The translations under genes and the position numbers were made by a program. Below the pieces are notes generated by a model. It was not told the origin of the DNA and ran no database searches. It was given only the letters and a program-made list of their open reading frames with translations. 11,929 nucleotides of DNA from an uncultured Kiritimatiellota bacterium (GTDB taxonomy: Bacteria; Verrucomicrobiota; Kiritimatiellia; RFP12; UBA1067). Below are positions 6,321-11,929 of this stretch, piece after piece (the first letter of the stretch is position 1; every line of letters starts with the position of its first letter). The stretch lies in the NCBI GenBank assembly GCA_934667295.1, contig CAKULR010000033.1, positions 1-11,929 of the forward strand. The letters run 5' to 3'.

Positions 6321-7099
6321 GCCAGCGGCTCCCGGTAGCGGAACGGGGCGATAGCCGACGCCCTCTTCGTGGCGGGGTCGAAGGTGATGACGGCGCCTTC
6401 GAGCGTGGCGGGGCCGTCCGCGACGTCGAAGCGCGCGGGGATGCCGGAGAGGAACTTCTGGAGGACGGGTCGGAAGTCGCGTCCGATGGACGAGTACCAG
6501 GGCCCCGTCATGCCGAGGTCGGTCTGGAAGGCGGTCCCGCCCGGCAGCACGACCGCATCGGAGGTCTGCACGTGCGTGTGCGTGCCGACGACGGCCGTCA
6601 CGCGCCCGTCGAGGTAGTGCGCGAACGTGATCTTCTCGCTCGTCGCCTCGGCGTGGAAGTCGACGAAGACGGGAACGTCCTTCGGCATCTGCCGCAGCGC
6701 GGCATCCGCCGCATGGAACGGGCAGTCCGCCGGGCCCATGAACACGCGCCCCAGCACGTTCAGCACGATGAACCGACAGATGGGCGTCGTCACGAGCGTC
6801 CACCCCTTCCCCGGCGCCTCGGGCGGCAGGTTCGCGGGGCGCACGACGTTCGCGAGGCGTCCGATCGAACCGGGAAACTCCTTCTGCCCCCACGTATGGT
6901 CGCCGAGCGAAATCGCGTCCACCCCCGCCTTGAAGATCTCCTCCGCCAGCGGCACGGTGAGCCCGGACCCCGCCGCCGCGTTCTCGGCGTTCACCACGAC
7001 GGCCTCCACGCCCAGTTCGCGCCGGATGCGCGGCAGATTCTCGCGCAGAATCCGCCGTCCCGGAGAGCCAACCACATCGCCTAGCATCAAAAGCTTCAT
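6317..7099 (-). CDS. YmdB-family metallophosphoesterase
   Basis: 260 residues, stop TGA, start ATG 7099-7097; an in-frame TTG two codons earlier is less likely. The family (TIGR00282/YmdB) comprises dimetal phosphodiesterases, reported in Bacillus to act on cyclic nucleotides and to affect biofilm and RNA metabolism. Visible motifs are 'LMLGDVVGSPGR' with Asp8, 'VNAENAAAGSG' with Glu39/Asn40, 'SLGDHTWGQKE' (67-74), 'VDFHAEATSEK' with His149 and 'VVGTHTHVQTSD' with His174/His176. The third motif is normally GNHTWD; Asp67 here replaces the metal-binding Asn. No Shine-Dalgarno is visible; a pyrimidine-rich run (TTTTTTCCTTTT) precedes the start. It lies 27 nt after the pseudouridine synthase and overlaps ruvA by 4 nt. 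The substrate in this organism is not known. Confidence 0.88.
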   Translation of the reverse strand: MKLLMLGDVVGSPGRRILRENLPRIRRELGVEAVVVNAENAAAGSGLTVPLAEEIFKAGVDAISLGDHTWGQKEFPGSIGRLANVVRPANLPPEAPGKGWTLVTTPICRFIVLNVLGRVFMGPADCPFHAADAALRQMPKDVPVFVDFHAEATSEKITFAHYLDGRVTAVVGTHTHVQTSDAVVLPGGTAFQTDLGMTGPWYSSIGRDFRPVLQKFLSGIPARFDVADGPATLEGAVITFDPATKRASAIAPFRYREPLA

Positions 7100-7126
7100 A
7101 GTCAAAAGGAAAAAACGGTTGAACGG

Positions 7127-7852
7127 TTAGACCAGCAGACGGCGCTCGTCGGGCGTGAGGTCGCGCCACGCGCCGGGCTTGAGGTCCTCCGGCAGGCGCA
7201 GCGCCCCCACCGCGACACGCTTCAGCGACAGCACCACGAGATGCGCCGCGCTGCACATGTAGCGGATCTGGCGCTTGCGGCCCTCCCGCAGGCGGAACGC
7301 CAGCACCGCCACGTTGTCGCGTCCGGCGGGGCGCACCACCTCCACCGGCACGGGGCGCGTCACGTAGCCGTCCGGCATGGTGACGGGCCCCCGCAGGATC
7401 CGCAGCTTCTCCGCGCTCCAACGCCCCGCCACGCGCACGATGTACGTCTTCTCGTGCGCAAAGCGCGGGTGGGTGAGCGCGAGCGTGAGGTCGCCGTCGT
7501 TGCTCATCAGGAGCAGCCCCTCGCTCTCCTTGTCGAGCCGCCCCACGGGCACGAGCCGTTCCGGAACCTGGCCGCGCAGGAGGTCGGCGACGGTCTCCCC
7601 GCCGAACGGGTCGCTCAGCGTCGAAAGCACGCCGGCGGGCTTGTAGAGCATGATCGTGCGCACCCGCTCGCGCGACGCGGCAATCGGGCGCCCGTCCACC
7701 TCCACCTTCACGGTCGCGGGGTCGAACCGCAGATACGGCTCCGTCACCACACGCCCGTCCACGGCGACGCGCCCCGCCTCGATCATCGCCGCCGCGTGCC
7801 GCCGGCTCGCCACGCCCGCGTGGCTCAGGATGTTCTGGATGCGCTCGGTCAT
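7127..7852 (-). CDS. RsuA/RluB/RluF-family pseudouridine synthase
   Basis: 241 residues, stop TAA. It isomerises a specific uridine in rRNA. Residues about 2-50 are an S4 RNA-binding domain ('RIQNILSHAGVASRRHAAAMIEAGRVAVDGRVV'-type sequence, read in two blocks). The catalytic domain follows: 'MLYKPAGVLST' (68-78), the signature 'GRLDKESEGLLL' with catalytic Asp107, then 'EKTYIVRV' and 'LREGRKRQIRYM'. These fit the RluB/RluE/RluF/RsuA group; which site is modified cannot be told from the sequence. The ATG overlaps the thyX stop as ATGA, with a GGAGG placed unusually close (1 nt) upstream, pointing to coupled translation. Confidence 0.9.
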   Translation of the reverse strand: MTERIQNILSHAGVASRRHAAAMIEAGRVAVDGRVVTEPYLRFDPATVKVEVDGRPIAASRERVRTIMLYKPAGVLSTLSDPFGGETVADLLRGQVPERLVPVGRLDKESEGLLLMSNDGDLTLALTHPRFAHEKTYIVRVAGRWSAEKLRILRGPVTMPDGYVTRPVPVEVVRPAGRDNVAVLAFRLREGRKRQIRYMCSAAHLVVLSLKRVAVGALRLPEDLKPGAWRDLTPDERRLLV

Positions 7853-8412
7853 GCCTCCACGCCCCTGTATTTCCGCACGGCCTCGGCGAAGGCGGGCGTC
7901 CGGACGAACCCGCAGCTCCTGAACTCGGGGCAGAACCCGCGGTAGACGCATTCGGGCACGCAGCAGGAGGCGAGCTCCGGCTCCTTCTCCGCCAGGGCGT
8001 CCACCACGAGCCGCCACGCCGCGCGCGTCTCCGGGCTCGCCTGGGCGCAGAGGCGGCGGCGGCTGATGAACAGCACCTCCGCCGCGTTCGCGAAGCACTC
8101 GTGCTCCACGGGCGCGTCCTGCGTCTTCGCCGTGCGGTCCTCGCCCGTCCGATCCGTGCGCTGCGTCGAGACGAAGTGCTCGATGCCGTACTTGTGGCGC
8201 ACGAAATGGACGCTCACCCAGTACGGCAGGTTGCTCCACTTCCAGCCCACGAGCAGCTTGCGGATCGGCGAGTGCTCCGCGAGGAGGATGCGCCGCTTCC
8301 ACTTCGCGGACGGCTCCTTCTGCCCTTCCGGCATGCGGATCGTCGTGCGCGCGGCGTCCGCGACGTCGCGCCACGTCCCGATCACCTTCAAATACTTCAG
8401 CGTTGTCGTCAT
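7849..8412 (-). CDS. thyX: ThyX-like flavin-dependent thymidylate synthase, RHK variant
   Basis: 187 residues, stop TGA. ThyX methylates dUMP to dTMP using methylene-tetrahydrofolate with FAD/NADPH. The protein has the ThyX pattern 'VHFVRHKYGIEHFVSTQRTDR' (68-88): R72-H73-K74, seven residues, then Ser82, i.e. RHRx7S with Lys for the second Arg. The 'AQ...R' element expected near the dUMP site appears as 'CAQASPETRAAW' (122-133). The tail has closely spaced cysteines, 150, 151, 155, 161 and 167, in 'CVPECVYRGFCPEFRSCG', which is not part of the canonical ThyX I know and could bind a metal. At 187 residues it is shorter than the usual 210-250. It starts 22 nt after the aconitase stop and overlaps the next gene by 4 nt. 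Family call fairly sure, activity less so. Confidence 0.75.
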   Translation of the reverse strand: MTTTLKYLKVIGTWRDVADAARTTIRMPEGQKEPSAKWKRRILLAEHSPIRKLLVGWKWSNLPYWVSVHFVRHKYGIEHFVSTQRTDRTGEDRTAKTQDAPVEHECFANAAEVLFISRRRLCAQASPETRAAWRLVVDALAEKEPELASCCVPECVYRGFCPEFRSCGFVRTPAFAEAVRKYRGVEA

Positions 8413-8434
8413 GCGCCCGTCGTCCCCCGCACGC

Positions 8435-9514
8435 CTACTTGAGCGAGGCGAGCAGGCCGCCCGCCAGCAGAAGCTGCTTCTCGCGGTCGGAGAGCCGCGC
8501 GGTCGCGGTGAACGAACCCTTCGCGGTCTTCACCGTCACCCGCCCGTCGCCCGCGACGGCCGCCTTCACGTCCACCAGCTCCAGCGCGTCGCCGGGGGCG
8601 AGCGTGTCGTAGGCCTTCGGGTCGTCGAAGGTGAACGGCACGATGCCGAAGTTGATCAGGTTCGCGCGGTGGATGCGCTCGATGGACTTCGCGATCACGG
8701 CCTTCACGCCGAGGTACATCGGGCAGAGGGCCGCGTGTTCGCGGCTGGAGCCCTGTCCGTAGCTCTCGCCCGCCACGATGACGTTCGCGAGGCCCTTTTC
8801 CCTGTTCGCGAGGCAGATGTCGTGGAACGCCGGGTCGCACGGCTCGAAGACGAACTTCGCGTACTGGGGGACGTTCGAGCGGAACTTGAGGCGCGCGCCG
8901 GCGGGCATGATGTGGTCCGTCGTGATCTTGTCGCCCACCTTGATCGCGCAGACGCCCCGGTAGGTCCCGGGCATCGGCTCGCCCTTCGGGACGGGCGCGA
9001 TGTTGGGGCCGCGCACGATCTCGGTCTTCTTCACGCCCCGGCGCGCCGTGGCGCGGTAGAGGAACATCGAATCGTCGACCGGGAACGCCTTCGGCGCGGG
9101 TACGGCCGCAACGGGCTCCTTCCGGGGGTCCGTCACCTTGCCCGTGAGCGCGGACGCGGCGGCCGTCTCGGGCGAGACGAGGTAGACCTGCGCCGACTTC
9201 GTGCCGCTCCGGCCCTCGAAGTTGCGGTTGTTCGTGCGGAGCGAGACGGCGCCCGTGCGGGGCGACATGTGCGCGCCGATGCAGAAGCCGCAGGCGTTTT
9301 CGAGGATGCGGCAGCCCGCCGCGATGCGGATCGCGAGCGAACCGTCGGCCGCGAGCATGCTTTCGACCTGGCGCGAACCGCAGGCGATGCCCACCTCCAC
9401 GTCCTCGGCGACGCGCTTCCCCTTCAGGTAGAGCGCGACCGTGCGGATGTCGCGGTAGGAGCCGTTCGTACAGGAGCCGATCAGAATCTGGTTGACCTTC
9501 GTGCCCTTCCTCGA
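8435..9514 (-). CDS. Aconitase, C-terminal part downstream of the in-frame TAG
   Basis: 359 codons in the same frame as the upstream part, ending at TAG 8437-8435. It carries all three expected 4Fe-4S ligands, numbered in the full 649-residue reading: Cys305 in 'GSCTNGS' and Cys365/Cys368 in 'ENACGFCIGAH', a spacing close to mitochondrial aconitase. The swivel domain follows ('DKITTDHIMPAG', 'GESYGQGSSREHAAL', 'HRANLINFGIVPF'). The first standard start codon after the TAG is GTG at 9400. A protein made from there would lose Cys305, so re-initiation should not give an active enzyme. The piece is therefore either the broken end of a pseudogene or is joined to the upstream part by stop read-through or a corrected base. 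No other disruption is visible. No Shine-Dalgarno stands out near 9400. Confidence 0.7.
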   Translation of the reverse strand, partial: SRKGTKVNQILIGSCTNGSYRDIRTVALYLKGKRVAEDVEVGIACGSRQVESMLAADGSLAIRIAAGCRILENACGFCIGAHMSPRTGAVSLRTNNRNFEGRSGTKSAQVYLVSPETAAASALTGKVTDPRKEPVAAVPAPKAFPVDDSMFLYRATARRGVKKTEIVRGPNIAPVPKGEPMPGTYRGVCAIKVGDKITTDHIMPAGARLKFRSNVPQYAKFVFEPCDPAFHDICLANREKGLANVIVAGESYGQGSSREHAALCPMYLGVKAVIAKSIERIHRANLINFGIVPFTFDDPKAYDTLAPGDALELVDVKAAVAGDGRVTVKTAKGSFTATARLSDREKQLLLAGGLLASLK

Positions 9515-9517
9515 CTA
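9515..9517 (-). other. In-frame amber codon within aconitase
   Basis: GTG-TAG-TCG interrupts an otherwise continuous 650-codon frame, 15 codons before the first Fe-S ligand Cys305. By comparison with the family, the residue lies in the variable linker before 'GTKVxQ'. TCG, GAG, CAG, AAG or TGG could each give TAG by one base change. TAG also ends this gene at 8437-8435 and the isomerase gene at 10592-10590, so global reassignment of TAG is unlikely. Confidence 0.9.
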
Positions 9518-10384
9518 CACCGTGACGACGTTGCCCGGCGAGTGCGGCGCCGCCATCAGCGGCTCCAGCTCGTCGAGCTTCACCTCGAAGACGTCGTCGT
9601 AGGCCGCATCCTTGTCCGCCACAAGCTCCGTCCAGTCGTCGGCGCGCCCCTGCGCGGCGAGGAACTGCTTCGTCACGGCGTCGGACGGGAAGACGGAGGT
9701 CGTCACGCCCAGCTCCGCGCCCATGTTCGTGATCGTCGCGCGCGACGGCACGTCGAGCGTCTTCACGCCGGGACCGAAGTATTCGAAGATCCAGCCCACG
9801 TTCCCCTTCGTGCCGTACTTCTCCAGCACCTTGAGGATCACGTCCTTCGCGCTGCACCCCTTCGGGAGGCGCCCCGTCAGCCGGATGCCGCGCACCTTCG
9901 GCGTGGGGATGTGGAACGCGCCGCCCGCCATCGCGACGGCGATGTCGATGCCGCCCGCGCCGATCGCGATCATGCCGATGCCGCCGCCCGTCGGGGTGTG
10001 GCTGTCGGACCCAAGGAGCGTCTTGCCGGGCTTCCCGAAGCGCTCCAGGTGCAGCTGGTGGCAGATGCCGTTGCCGCACTTCGAGTAGACGATGCCGAAC
10101 TTCTTCGCGACGGAGGCGAGGAAGTCGTGGTCGTCGGCGTTCTCGAAGCCGATCTGCACCGTGTTGTGGTCCACGTAGGAGACCGCGAGCTCGTTGCGGA
10201 CGTGCGGCACGTCCATCGACTCGAACTGGAGGTACGCCATCGTGCCCGTCGCGTCCTGCGTGAGGGTCTGGTCGATGCGGATGCCCAGCTCGGCGTCCTG
10301 CGCGGGATCGCCCTCCACGAGGTGGGCGGCGATGATCTTCTGCACGACGTTCTGCGGGGACGGCTTCTTCACGGTCTTCTTCAT
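9515..10384 (-). CDS. Aconitase, N-terminal part ending at the in-frame TAG
   Basis: 289 residues from ATG 10384 to TAG 9517-9515. Aconitase converts citrate to isocitrate in the TCA cycle. Family features are 'DQTLTQDATGTMAYLQFE' near residue 38, 'SYVDHNTVQIG', 'GNGICHQLHLERFGKPG', 'LLGSDSHTPTGGGIGMIAIGAGGIDIAVAMAGG' (quoted from two adjoining blocks) and 'PSRATITNMGAELGVTTSVFPSD'. It ends 'SPGNVVTV', exactly where an intact enzyme continues toward 'GSCTN'. The full reading across the TAG is 650 codons, matching the approximately 650-residue bacterial aconitase type. The ribosome site is weak (GAGAAG). It is the first gene of the long run, about 50 nt after an extended -10 promoter. Confidence 0.85.
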   Translation of the reverse strand: MKKTVKKPSPQNVVQKIIAAHLVEGDPAQDAELGIRIDQTLTQDATGTMAYLQFESMDVPHVRNELAVSYVDHNTVQIGFENADDHDFLASVAKKFGIVYSKCGNGICHQLHLERFGKPGKTLLGSDSHTPTGGGIGMIAIGAGGIDIAVAMAGGAFHIPTPKVRGIRLTGRLPKGCSAKDVILKVLEKYGTKGNVGWIFEYFGPGVKTLDVPSRATITNMGAELGVTTSVFPSDAVTKQFLAAQGRADDWTELVADKDAAYDDVFEVKLDELEPLMAAPHSPGNVVTV

Positions 10385-10443
10385 CTTGCTTCTCTTCGTT
10401 CGAATGGTTCGCGGGCGGCACGGCCCGTGATGAATGAAAGGAG

Positions 10444-10452
10444 ATTATATCA
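10444..10452 (-). promoter_or_regulatory. Extended -10 promoter upstream of the aconitase gene
   Basis: On the minus strand TGATATAAT (10452-10444) is a perfect TGn plus TATAAT extended -10. No good -35 lies 16-18 nt upstream, as expected for this class. Transcription would begin near 10437, about 50 nt before the aconitase ATG. Confidence 0.6.
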
Positions 10453-10517
10453 AAAACGGCGGCCTCCACGGCCCCTCATCTGAAAGGAAATCGGGGCGGA
10501 CCGCGAACCGACGGCAA

Positions 10518-10546
10518 GAGCCGCCCGCCGGACAGGCGGACGGCTC
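10518..10546 (-). terminator. Terminator-like hairpin after the sugar isomerase gene
   Basis: As minus-strand RNA, 10546-10535 pairs with 10529-10518 over 12 bp, one pair a G-U wobble, around a 5-nt loop. On the plus strand that pair would be an A-C mismatch, which favours function in the isomerase transcript. It lies 43 nt past the stop. Only a short TT follows, so it may be Rho-assisted or mainly protect the 3' end. Confidence 0.5.
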
Positions 10547-10589
10547 CTGGAACGGGCGCAATGTGCACCCGGCGGGCGGGACGAAGGCC

Positions 10590-11573
10590 CTAGCAACGGC
10601 CCTTCGAGCGGAGGAACTGGAACGACGGCTTGACGGCGCCGTTCGGATCGTCGAAGTGGCGCTCGCACTCGACGACGTACCACTCGACCTTGTTCTTGTC
10701 CGACGCGACGAAGAGGCGGTCCCACGGCACCGGCGTCGCGCCCGGCTTGCCGGGCTGGCCGAGGATGGCGTCGAACTGCTTCACGTCCTTGCCCATGCCG
10801 TTCTCCTTGGCATGGAGCGTCGGGCTGCGGAACGGGTACTTCACGTACTGCTCGCAGCAGTCCACGCCCGCGCAGGTGGACCAGCCGACGTCCTGCTCCA
10901 TGCAGACGTCCGGGCTCGTGTTCGAGAAGAAGTAGTCCCAGAACGACGTGCCGTCCGTCATCTTGATCGCGTGTTCCCACGTGTGGTTGTGGAGGCCGAT
11001 CTTGCAGCCCATTTCCTTCGCGACCACGGCCGCCTTGTTGTAGAAGTCGGCGAGCTTCTTCGTGAACTCGTCGATCTCCTTCGTGGGCTTGCAGGGCTCG
11101 CCGCCGCGTCCGGTGGACCACGAGGCGCCCGGGGGAATGTTGCCGCCGCCGGGGCAGATGACGAGCGTGTTGCCGTAGCCCGTCTCGAACTCGCAGGTCT
11201 TCTTGAGAACGTCCGGGTTGAACGTCCACTTCTTCACGTCGAAGCCGTACTGGCTGTTCGAGACGTGCGTGCCGCACACCCTGAGGCCGTTGTCCGCGAG
11301 CATCTTCTTGAGCTCGCAGGGCTTGAAGCCGTAGTAGCCGGCGAACTCGACGCCTTCGAAGCCGATCGCGCGGACGTCCGCAAGGCCCTTCTCCAGTCCG
11401 ACACCCTTCGTCTTGAGCTTCTTGTTGCCGCCGATGTAGTCCTTCAGCGAGTAGAGCTGAAGCGCGACCTTGCCGTAGCGCGTGCCGCAGCAGGAGCCGC
11501 AGCATCCGGGCGCGAGGAACGCGGCGCCGACGAGGGCCGAGGCGCCGAGGAAGTTTCTACGTGTGATGTTCAT
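10590..11573 (-). CDS. Tat-exported sugar phosphate isomerase/epimerase-like protein
   Basis: 327 residues, stop TAG. ATG 11573-11571 is chosen because AAGGAG lies 6 nt upstream and the protein then starts with a Tat signal, 'MNITRRNFLGASALVGAAFLAPG' (read in two blocks), with twin arginines at 5-6. Cysteines 24, 25, 28 and 29 follow at the cleavage region. The lipobox is imperfect (LAPGC), so lipidation is possible but not certain. The rest is an AP-endonuclease-2-type TIM barrel (PF01261): 'FEGVEFAG' with Glu76, 'GTHVS' with His103, 'LHNHTWEH' with His195/His197, 'EQDVGW' with Asp228 and 'VVECER' with Glu302, the expected metal ligands. Such exported proteins in this bacterial group are usually tied to sugar or polyol breakdown; the substrate is not evident. 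It has about 16 cysteines, unusually many. It starts 20 nt after the serine hydrolase stop. Confidence 0.85.
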   Translation of the reverse strand: MNITRRNFLGASALVGAAFLAPGCCGSCCGTRYGKVALQLYSLKDYIGGNKKLKTKGVGLEKGLADVRAIGFEGVEFAGYYGFKPCELKKMLADNGLRVCGTHVSNSQYGFDVKKWTFNPDVLKKTCEFETGYGNTLVICPGGGNIPPGASWSTGRGGEPCKPTKEIDEFTKKLADFYNKAAVVAKEMGCKIGLHNHTWEHAIKMTDGTSFWDYFFSNTSPDVCMEQDVGWSTCAGVDCCEQYVKYPFRSPTLHAKENGMGKDVKQFDAILGQPGKPGATPVPWDRLFVASDKNKVEWYVVECERHFDDPNGAVKPSFQFLRSKGRC

Positions 11574-11593
11574 GTTGTTCTCCTTTGAGGCCA

Positions 11594-11929
11594 TTATTCT
11601 ACCACATCCACGGCGCATCGTCCATCCGCCCGCGCCAACGCCTCCATGACCGCGAAGCCGCGCTTGTCGGGCCAGCTCGTGACGTTGCGCAGGATGACGA
11701 CGATGGTGCGCGTCCCGGGATCGAAGCCGACGAACGACGCGCCGCCGTAGATCATGCCCGCACGGTAGAGGACACGGCGGCCGGACGACAGCACGTGGAC
11801 GCGCAGGAGGCCGAAGACCGCCTCGTCCGGACAGGATGCGATCTCCCGTTCCCGCAGCTGCGCATCGACGAGGGGCCAGTAGGACGCAAAGAACGCCGCG
11901 CAGTCGGCGGCGGACGAGAAGAGGCCGCC
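11594..11929 (-). CDS. Beta-lactamase-fold serine hydrolase, C-terminal part
   Basis: 111 residues are visible before stop TAA 11596-11594; the N-terminus, including any SxxK and YxN motifs, lies beyond the right edge. The visible start 'GGLFSSAADCAAFFASYW' matches the 'GGLxSTAxDxAxF' element of class C beta-lactamase-like hydrolases and D-Ala-D-Ala carboxypeptidases. The later 'YGGASFVGFDPGTRTIVVILRN' fits the region with the third active-site motif and the closing strand ending in Asn. Hydrolases of this type act on peptides, esters or cell-wall fragments, and many are exported. The gene precedes the Tat isomerase by 20 nt, so the two are probably co-transcribed. Substrate and localisation cannot be judged from this fragment. 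Confidence 0.6.
   Translation of the reverse strand, partial: GGLFSSAADCAAFFASYWPLVDAQLREREIASCPDEAVFGLLRVHVLSSGRRVLYRAGMIYGGASFVGFDPGTRTIVVILRNVTSWPDKRGFAVMEALARADGRCAVDVVE

Noticed and set aside
6321..7421. Long N-terminal extension of the ruvA frame
   Set aside because: It is out of frame across the phosphoesterase gene; true RuvA begins at 'MIAYLRG' (6320).
7853..8374. N-terminal extension of the pseudouridine synthase frame
   Set aside because: It is out of frame over thyX; the S4 domain begins right at ATG 7852.
9515..9517. Genome-wide reassignment of TAG to an amino acid
   Set aside because: TAG terminates the aconitase reading frame at its natural end (8437-8435) and the isomerase gene (10592-10590).
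8066..10483. 805-codon open frame on the plus strand
   Set aside because: Antisense to thyX and aconitase; no recognisable domains, and composition typical of a shadow frame.

Overview
This is a GC-rich bacterial window in which every gene I can support reads leftward on the minus strand. The long plus-strand open frames are antisense shadows. I see no rRNA, tRNA, CRISPR array or insertion sequence. The gene set is chromosomal: C5-pathway tetrapyrrole synthesis, Holliday junction branch migration, aconitase, ThyX and an RsuA/RluB-type pseudouridine synthase. Alongside it are several exported proteins, among them CsgG-like proteins and a Tat-exported sugar-isomerase-fold protein. This mix would suit a member of the Verrucomicrobiota/Kiritimatiellota/Lentisphaerota group, perhaps an uncultured or gut lineage. 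That placement is inference; no rRNA or other definitive marker is present.

Layout from right to left, in the direction of transcription. (1) 11929-10590: the C-terminal end of a beta-lactamase-fold serine hydrolase, then a Tat-exported sugar phosphate isomerase/epimerase-like protein, then a terminator-like hairpin at 10518-10546. (2) An extended -10 promoter at 10444-10452 precedes a long co-directional run: aconitase (two in-frame pieces split by one TAG), thyX, a 23S-type pseudouridine synthase, a YmdB-family phosphoesterase, ruvA, a parvulin prolyl isomerase and hemL. Gaps within the run are 53 bases or less, and two junctions are 4-base ATGA overlaps, so it is probably one operon or nearly so. 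(3) 3462-2956: a 507-base non-coding stretch. It holds two related palindromes just after hemL, a 12-bp perfect hairpin whose loop carries the -35 of a near-consensus sigma-70 promoter, and then about 375 nt of strongly structured leader RNA. (4) 2955-1: three closely packed genes for exported CsgG/FlgT-like proteins, the last running off the left edge.

The most interesting points are the structured leader with mutually exclusive pairings ahead of the CsgG-like operon; the single amber codon inside an otherwise well-preserved aconitase, just before its first Fe-S ligand cysteine; the tandem palindromes and the promoter-in-hairpin arrangement; the three-member exported CsgG-like set; and a ThyX with an RHK signature and a cysteine-rich tail.
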